A stretch of 64,000 bases of DNA. It comes from Aphelocoma coerulescens. Taxonomy: Eukaryota > Chordata > Aves > Passeriformes > Corvidae. The notes beneath the pieces were generated by a model that saw only the letters and a list, made by a program, of their open reading frames with translations, was not told the origin of the DNA and did no database searches. Within the stretch, counting starts at the first letter, position 1, and each line of letters begins with the position of its first letter. Both the position numbers and the translations under genes were made by a program. Shown one piece after another: positions 57,001 through 64,000 of this stretch. The DNA lies in NCBI RefSeq assembly GCF_041296385.1, contig NC_091014.1, positions 63,434,578 through 63,498,577 on the forward strand, written 5' to 3'.

Positions 57001-60000
57001 GAAGTGTTCTTACTGAGCATCTTTCTGGTGAGAAGTGGTTTGCCCTTCTTTATCTGGAGCTGAGTTTTCTACTTCTCTGATGCTATTTTTGGTCAGAGAC
57101 TTTAGGAGCTTTACTCTGCTACTTAAACATCTTCTGTTGTGCTCCCACTGAACCTAATAATGAGTTTAGGAGGAAAGCAGTCTCCATAATTGTCTAACAG
57201 CATTTCTTGTACACTCTGAAATATCTGATTCTGCCTCCTGTCAAAGGCAGCCATACTGACAGTGCTTTTTGCCTGCTCTCACTGCTTCTCAGTTCCTCCT
57301 GGCTAGCTGCTCCTTATCCCAAATGCTTGTGGTTGGTTGGTTAGTCTTGCCCTGTTTACAATCCCAGCCTCTGGATTACCCAAATCCTGGGAGATTTTTT
57401 TTCACACTGGAGCAAGGCCTTCTTGGCCAGCCCCTGAGCTTATGTTCTGTTCTGGAATGAAAATGGGATGGTTCAATTGCTGGTCAAGCTGGTGCTGGTG
57501 TAGTCCAGTGACTGAAAGGGTTTCTTGCGTGTGCAGAAATCTGTGGGCACTCTCAGGCTGTTTTGACAACTGAGTGCTGTGGCTGCCCCTCTGGACTTAC
57601 TGCTATGACAGTGTTAGCAATCTTAGAGTAAAGATACATGAGGTACTGTGCTCATTCATTCCTTCTCCTTCATTTCCAGTTGCTTTCCAAACCCATGTTT
57701 TTCCGGCAAAACTCAGAGCGGCGGAGTTTCAAACTGCCAGACATATGGAAACTGAGCCGTGATGGGACTGGGTCACCATCCAAAATCAGCCCTCCCTCAA
57801 CCCCCAGCAGTCCAGATGACACCTTCTTCTCCTTGGGAGACTCCCAGAATGGCAAGAGGAGAAGGAAGATTCCCAAGGTAAATCCAGGGCTTTGTCTTTT
57901 TTGTTTGGCTTCTTCCAGGCAGGAATGTGAGCATGAGACCACGTTTTCTTTAGTTTTCAGTGTGGCAGCCCTGCAGTATAGCTGATGTCCTGGCTGTTGA
58001 GTTAACTTGTGTTTAACCCCCTTTCTGCCTGAAGGAGAAGGCACACAAAACTATCTGCACCTTTTAAAGAAGTTATTTTTCCATCTGAGAGTTCAGGATT
58101 TTCTGGATAGATAAATAATAACGAAAAAAAAAAGAAAGCATTGTAATTTTGGGATAGAAGTTGAAGTATGTCTGAGAGGAAAAAAAGGCAGAAAAGTAGT
58201 TCATATTTTGCAAAAGATATACCCCATCATACTTCCTTCTGTGCTTCCTGGATGGGACAGTCTGAAATTGTCTGTGTGTTGTGTGTTTGTTTCCTCCTGG
58301 AAATCTGTTGTTCTTTGCTTGGTTTGATTCATGCACTGGCTGTTTCAATTCCAGGTAAGGTGTGATTGTAGGTGAGCAATGAACATAATGACAATTGAGT
58401 GACAAAAGGACTTTTCTCCAGTTATGAGCATTTTTTGCAGTAACATTTCCTATTTCTTACTTGGATGCAGCATTACTCTGTTTAAATTTTATTTTCTTTT
58501 AGATTTGGCAGGATGTGTATTCAGCCCAAATGAGGTTTGGCAGGAGTCTATCAATTGAATGTTTCAAAAACACAGTTATAAAAACACAGTTGCTTATCCC
58601 GGTCTTTGCAGGACAAGCAGAGGCTACTGGGGACAGTCTGTGGTGATTTTTTTCCAAACCCACAGTTTTAATTTGGGGAAAATGGGATGTGTTTGTGTAT
58701 CTTTTTTGTTTCCTGGTTGCCAGATCTGTGTTCATGTTTGCATATCTGATTTTTGAATGCCCTCTCTGTGTGCCTTTCAAGAGTGAGCCAAAGACTGCAA
58801 ACGTCTGGGGTTTTCTTTCCCAGTATGTCTACACATCTGTGCAGGGGCTTGAGCTCTGTCAGTGTGTTCACACATACTTTTATGTCAATTGAAAAGAGGA
58901 TTCCAAGTATTTATTTACCCCACAGTGCCACTGAGCAGTCTTGCTTGAGGGCCAGCTCAGAACTGAGGTTTACTATGTCAAGGGCAGCATCACCTGGGGC
59001 TTGAGCTGGGCATCTGTGTGAAGGCTGCACTGCCACATCAGAGCATCCTGCCTTTGCATTTGCATTCACAGATGCCTGACCAAGTAGGTGATGGGTTTGT
59101 CTCACCTTGAGCTCTCAGGACATGTGTGGAAGGAGCACAGGCTTTATGGAATAAATCTGAATGCTGTGGCCATGTCCTGTTGCTCCTGCCTGGGACTTTG
59201 AGAAGGAGGCAGGTCTGCTCAAGCAGGAAGCCTGGCATGGTTCTGCTGCAATTCCCCTCCCCTTCAGGAATGGACAGGGACACCAGAGGCACTGAATGAG
59301 CCACTAAGCCCAGCTATGTCCAACACTGAAATGTCCTCTCTCTTGGTCAGCTGGGAGGACAGGGATGACAGGATTTGCAAAGGAAACCAGTAGTGTAAAA
59401 TACTTCAGTATCACTGGCTTCCATCCTTCTCAATTTCTTTAGTCATCCTCCAGCCAGTTTTCTGCTTCCAGACCTGCAGACCAGGACAGTGTGCCAAGGG
59501 ACCCTCTGCTGCTCCCTGGAGCATGGATCATGGTATGGAGAGATGGACACTGTCAAGCTTACACAGCTGCACAGTGTGGAAGTGCATTGAGGTGTGGCCT
59601 TTCATCAGGCCTTGTTACCCTGGGCTCCTGCTGTACCAGAGGGAGCATGGCCACTGGCAGTACAGCATAAATCCTGGGAATTGTGCATCCTGGAGCATGA
59701 AATGAGGAGTTTCAATAGGGCCGAGGTTGGGAAAAAGAACACTTTGCATGAAATCCTAACTTAATTTCTTGCCTGGGGAGGAAATTAACCTTGTTTGTTT
59801 GTGTGTTTGCTGAGCAGCTTGTGTTGAAAATCAATGCCATTTACGAGGCCCGGAGGGGAAAGAAACGTGTCAAGAGACTGTCACAATCCACAGAGAGCAA
59901 TTCAGGGAAAGGTAAAGGAGTTCCAAACCATCCTACATCTAAGACTTCCTGAGGACTTGCCTTGGACTTTAGACTGGCTTAGTGGTTTATGTGACACTTT

Positions 60001-61231
60001 CTAGCACTTCTTCCAGTCCAGACTAAGGTTGAGTTGGGGTTTCCACTCTTTTTTTTTGGTGAGATAAGGGCTGTTCCTCTGCCCAAAGGGCTTTGATTAA
60101 AATGGAAGTTTTCTGTTTTTCTTGCTTCATTTTCATTCCATGCCTTTGCATGATAACCTTATAGGTCGCACCAAACATGTCCCCTCTTTTTGATGTTTAT
60201 TTCTGGAACATGCTGGAAGCTATGGAGAGGAATGTTCTGTCCAAAAAGTCTGATTTGTTGAGATCAAAATATTTTGTGGGAATCTGTCACTTCAGTGAAC
60301 TGTCCAATGGAAGAGAGTAGATTTTGGAACAGCCCCGGTTCTTTCACCATCCCAGTAAACAAATAGCCTCAGTTGGGAATCAGGGTTTCTACAATTGACT
60401 GTAGGACCATCTCCATCATAGCAGGATTGAGACTTTCAGGCTTCCTCTGTCAATTAACAGCTTGCCCAAAGCATTCAGACACTTCAGAGCAATTACTTTT
60501 AAGCATCTCTTTAAAAATTAAGATTGTCTTTCCAATGCAGTGTTTTTTTCCAAAACACTTTAATTTCCAGCAAAAGGTGACCACCTCTATTTGTTTCCCA
60601 CAATTATTTGTTACTGTTTATCCTATTTCATAAAGCATAGACAGCCACAGGGTGGATGAATGTGTTTATATGAACTTTCAGAGGAGGCATCCCAGACTTT
60701 TTATACCCCTCCCTGAAGCATCAAAAGCATTATTCAGAGAAATAGATCACTGGACCATATAGACCTTCAGTTTGATTCAGTCTGATAATTTTTTTGTTTC
60801 TTTCTTTCTTTTCTTGGTTTTATCTCACGTCCCACAAACTAGTGCATATTAACAAGTATTTTGCCTTGGTGTTGTGCTTATACAGACTTGGATAAAATAC
60901 TGTCCTGGCATTTTATTCTTATGCAACTCTTCTGGCTGTGCAAAATTGATTTTGTTGTTGTTGTTTGTTTGGGTGTTTTTTTCCCTAAATGAATGGGAGG
61001 ATACCAGGGTTGGAAAGCTAAATGTCTGTGGGCATGTGGACTCTTGAAAAGAACAAGGCCCTTTGGACCTAAACTGCTTCCCCCTGAAGTTTCCAGGCCT
61101 GGCTTTCTCATGCCAGTGATAAGAAATTTACAGTTATAAATATTTTCCTTAATTCATCTTCCCCTTTCTTTTTTTCCTAGTTACAGATGAAAACAGTGAA
61201 TCAGACAGTGACACTGAAGAGAAGCTGAAAG
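47934..61231 (+). CDS. DENND2A: DENN domain-containing protein 2A, N-terminal part (runs off the window)
   Basis: DENND2 proteins are guanine-nucleotide exchange factors for Rab GTPases; human DENND2A acts on Rab9 in late endosome to Golgi traffic. Seven coding exons join in phase: 47934-48004, 49600-50811, 51822-51949, 55180-55301, 57680-57877, 59818-59911 and 61181-61231. They give 625 codons plus one base. Visible landmarks are MIISDP (from residue 100), SFSIKDKISEWEGKKE, KPFINPLPKPRRTFKH, a Pro-rich tract (PPLPSIPPPPLPSSPPP, about 390-410), KSYEFEDLLQSSSE, paired ENVYEDI and ENPYEDIE tyrosine motifs, PSKISPPSTPSSPDD, KINAIYEARRGKKRVKRLSQS and the acidic SESDSDTEEKLK. All match human DENND2A as recalled. 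The three-part DENN module is not in the window, and I found no further exon up to 64000. The start is a tandem ATG ATG at 47934 that reads in frame through the next intron, giving about 90 more N-terminal residues than the human start I recall. Confidence 0.96.
48870..48895. repeat. Perfect 11-bp inverted repeat, 4-base loop
   Basis: ATATCACAGTA (48870-48880), loop CTGA, TACTGTGATAT (48885-48895), in the intron between the first two coding exons of DENND2A. It would form a stable hairpin in RNA. Confidence 0.8.
49600..50811 (+). CDS. DENND2A: DENND2A large N-terminal exon
   Basis: 1212 bases open throughout, acceptor GATATGCAG and donor GTATTT, leaving in phase 2. It carries MIISDP, KDKISEWEGKKE, QVKKLEQALKDGSAELQPQL, KPFINPLPKPRRTFKH and the Pro-rich tract. 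Most of the middle is charged and probably disordered. Confidence 0.97.
51822..51949 (+). CDS. DENND2A: DENND2A exon KSYEFEDLL
   Basis: The acceptor is TTGTGCAG after a long C/T tract and the donor GTAGGA, phase 2 in and phase 1 out. It encodes KSYEFEDLLQSSSENG and TLSEENVYEDIL, nearly identical to human. Confidence 0.97.
55180..55301 (+). CDS. DENND2A: DENND2A exon KENPYEDIE
   Basis: The acceptor is TTGCTGCAG and the donor GTACTT, leaving in phase 0. It encodes the second tyrosine motif (ENPYEDIE) and CLGKKCVLTFPASPTSS. Confidence 0.97.
57680..57877 (+). CDS. DENND2A: DENND2A exon with SPSKISPPSTPSSPDD
   Basis: The acceptor is CATTTCCAG and the donor GTAAAT, 66 codons, phase 0. It encodes FFRQNSERRSFKL and the Ser/Pro-rich stretch, probably a phosphorylated linker. 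Confidence 0.97.
59818..59911 (+). CDS. DENND2A: DENND2A basic exon
   Basis: The acceptor is CTGAGCAG and the donor GTAAAG, leaving in phase 1. It encodes LVLKINAIYEARRGKKRVKR, a conserved Lys/Arg-rich segment. Confidence 0.96.
61181..61231 (+). CDS. DENND2A: DENND2A acidic micro-exon
   Basis: 51 bases, acceptor TTTTTCCTAG and donor GTAAGG, leaving in phase 1. It encodes TDENSESDSDTEEKLK. The next expected residues (Ala-His-Ser) are not found before the window ends. Confidence 0.96.
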
Positions 61232-64000
61232 GTAAGGCAAAAGTGTGAAGAGAGCAAATGGCTCCTGATAAACTCTGCTCTGAGGTCCTGGGACAAGATC
61301 TCTCCTCTGTGTTCTGCCTTTGGAGAAGGACCTTGTTTCTGCATAGAACACAGTGAGAAGACAAAGATCTCAATACTGCAGAAGGAAAATCCGTGGGCTA
61401 TAGGAGCCCAAAACAAACATCTCTTCCAACTCCCATCAAAGCTCCTTGTTGACTGACTTTCCCAGGAGGAGTATTGCACACTGATGAAATACAGTGAGAT
61501 TTCTTTAAGTGTAGAGTCAGAAATGTGTGACCAGACTGGCAGAAGCAGTGTTGCATGGGACTGGATGTCCAGACACCTCACCACATGCTTACTAAGGGAG
61601 AAAAGCCACCAGCCAGACTGGCTAGCTAGGAAAACAGAGTTGCACTATGTGATTTATTGCTGGTTAAACTCTCCTGCACTGGCTGGGTTGGGATAAAGCA
61701 CTGCATTGCTTTCTTCACTCTTGTAGGATTATTTGGTGTAGTGGTCTCCATAATACTCTCCTGAAACCTTCTTGTAGTGGTAATTAGCTCACGGACATGA
61801 TGAGGACATTGGTATCTTTTGGGAATTTGTGTGGCAAATTCAAAGTCCTGGCAGAGTTAGAATGCAAGATGGAAACTCCCTTACATTCCAAAGTTCCCTG
61901 ACTCACAGGCACATCTGATCTGGATAGCAGGTCAGTTCCAAGCTGAAAAGACAGGCATGAGCAGCAGTTGGGCCATGTATGAGCCACAGTGCATTGTGTG
62001 TGGGAGTGCTCATTCTCACCCTCTTTCAGGTTTTTAGAAGTGAAAGCTCAGACTGAGTTCCCTCTTGTGAGCACAGCTTCCCACTCAAGAGCTACAGTAT
62101 CCACTTGCTTTCCTCTGCATTGAAATCTTTTATCTGTGTTGCTATGTTAGCAAGATCAAGCTGAAAATTGCTGCCACTGTCTACCTTTTGACAAGTCCTG
62201 AGGCTGGCCTGGAGACAGGAGAGAGGGTTTGCACCACGATGGTGCAGAAATTACATTCACAACTGTCCTGAAATGTGATGTTGTGAGATACAGACCATGT
62301 TCAGATTTAGTTGAGAAAGCCAGTGTGGATGTGGCCAGGAAGACTTGAACTCTTGTCTGTTGCTGGTTGCCATAGTGAATCATGTGCATCATCCTGGGTT
62401 TCTCTGTAACTGCAGCTCAGAACTCCCCAGAGAGAGGATGATGGAGATCATATGAAATCACCTCAAATCCAGCAGCACTGGGCTCTGAACGATATCCAGA
62501 TCCAGACCTGGGTCTGAGTGACTATGCAAGTCTACATAAGTTTGAACAGGAGCTCTGGCACTTGCTGTTTGCTCTAACTACACCTGTATTTTGCTTTATG
62601 CCTTGTTGAACTGTCGACTTCCCTATTTTTAAATAGGAAAGTGAGATGATTTAGCAAGTCTCTTGTATCTGGGACTTTAAGTACCAGACCAATCACACCA
62701 GCCAGTTACTGCTGCTTGGCAGGTCACTGTACATCATCTGAGACACAGTAAATCATGAGGCTGTATGTCAGAACTGGAAGTGCTGACCCTCAGGAAGGAA
62801 AAATGTTGGAAGACAAACTCTGCCATGATGACAGCAGTAAAATTCTGGTATCTTTAGAATATAAACAGTGCAGATCTCGAGCAAACTTTTCAGAAGCACT
62901 CAGCATTGCTGTGACACTGCTCCTTTTGAAGTCCGTGGTGAAACAGAAACCACTTCTGAAAACTTTTGAAGCTTTACAGCCCTAGAGCAAGTAACATAAT
63001 AGGTGACAAGAGAAAGGAGTCTAAGCCATCTTTCCAGGGCTTTAACTGTCCAAGATTTTTTACACTTTCTGATTTAAGAGGCACCTCAAGATTGCTTTAA
63101 ATTACATTGTCGGGAAGAGTCCATGAGTGGCACAACTTTACCAGACAAAAGATCAACAAGTATATACCATCTCTCAGGAAGTCCTGTCTCCCAAGCAGAT
63201 ATCTTGCATATTGGAGTTCCTATAGTGTCTCTGTGGTTGTTGTTTCCATCAAAAAGTTGCATTGCCACCCACCTTCCCAAAAAGCAAAGCTGTGAGAACG
63301 TGCTGTAGTCTCTGCTTGTAGTTAATTCTTTCTTTCTTTTGTAGCAGGGATAAGGGAGACGTCATGGAGATTTAATTTGGGATGCAACTGTAAAACGAAG
63401 CAGGGGGGTGGTCTCAGGGAATCTCATCTGGTCTCTTCTCAGCAGGCAACTTTTCATTACTTTCCATGCTGGAATGTTTATTGTCCCATGGCTCATGTGT
63501 GTGTTGCAGTTACAGCTTGCTTGGCAATTTTTCTTGTTTTCCCATTGTTTTGAGTGAATTTGTAGAAGCATGGCACTGAGAGATTAGTTTTAGGCACAGG
63601 AAGAACTGGCGTGAGCTACCATTTTTCATTTGCACCTCTTTTCACATGTTTTTTGTTGTTGGCCTGCAGCCCAGCCTGTGTGCTGAAGCTGGGAGTCCCC
63701 AGCATTACTCAGACAGCAGAGCCCTGGCCTGACCCAAGTGCTGGTCTTGTAAAACCGTGGGGATTGCTGCCCACAGCCTCCTCTGAGCAAAGGTGGTCAA
63801 TCACCTCACTGTGCTGGCTTTGAAAAATGCATAAATGTGTGCTAGGATGAACGCCTGGACATTATCTGTTACATCATGTCCCCTGTGGATCTCAGCTTGG
63901 GCTGTTTCAGCTGTAAAAGCTATCCATGAAATCCTTCTGCTGCCAGAGTTCTTCAGGATGATGGCACAAGGTTATGTCCCTCTCTCTGTCAGTATTTATA
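61232..64000 (+). other. DENND2A: DENND2A intron continuing past the window
   Basis: No exon matching the next part of DENND2A and no other gene is visible. The sequence is AT-moderate and single-copy by eye. Confidence 0.6.

Noticed and set aside
61232..64000. Search for the next DENND2A exon (DENN domain start)
   Set aside because: No frame reading the expected Ala-His-Ser-Gln-Arg continuation with an acceptor was found; it lies beyond the window.
1..64000. tRNA genes, CRISPR arrays, operons or a novel defence-type system
   Set aside because: None seen. The content is vertebrate split genes, introns and transposon remains.

Overview
The window is nuclear DNA from a vertebrate, almost certainly a bird and probably a songbird. 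Genes are split into short GT-AG exons, CpG islands mark the promoters, there are many degraded CR1 LINE fragments, and there is a complete ERV-type solo LTR of a kind I associate with passerine genomes. There are no bacterial features (operons, ribosome binding sites, CRISPR).

Layout from left to right. (1) NDUFB2, minus strand, coding 1703-1237 in three exons, with a well-formed polyadenylation site near 600. (2) A C11orf16-like gene (DUF4537, Tudor-like domain plus a long C-terminal coiled coil), plus strand, eight firm coding exons at 3973-12528 and a candidate first exon at 3658-3698. (3) ADCK2, minus strand, all eight coding exons reconstructed from 23253 to 15220, giving 626 codons, the length I recall for human ADCK2. 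(4) DENND2A, plus strand, with a probable promoter exon in the CpG island near 24.3 kb, a 23.6 kb first intron, and seven coding exons from 47934 to 61231. Its DENN domain exons lie beyond the right edge. NDUFB2, ADCK2 and DENND2A are neighbours in the same order on human 7q34 (recalled), which supports the identifications. The C11orf16-like gene between NDUFB2 and ADCK2 is the unexpected member, because its human counterpart is on 11p15.

The genes do not form one pathway. NDUFB2 and ADCK2 are both mitochondrial (complex I subunit; UbiB-family atypical kinase). DENND2A is a Rab exchange factor of endosomal traffic. The C11orf16-like protein has no established function. NDUFB2 and ADCK2 both sit in CpG-island promoters; ADCK2 and DENND2A are head to head across a GC-rich region of about 1 kb, and the C11orf16-like gene and ADCK2 are convergent.

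The long stretches without exons (1.7-3.6, 12.5-15.2, 24.3-47.9 and 61.2-64 kb) hold UTR or intergenic sequence, CR1 fragments, the solo LTR, simple repeats and a few inverted repeats. All exon boundaries were read by eye from splice signals, reading phase and recalled protein families. I ran no searches or alignments.
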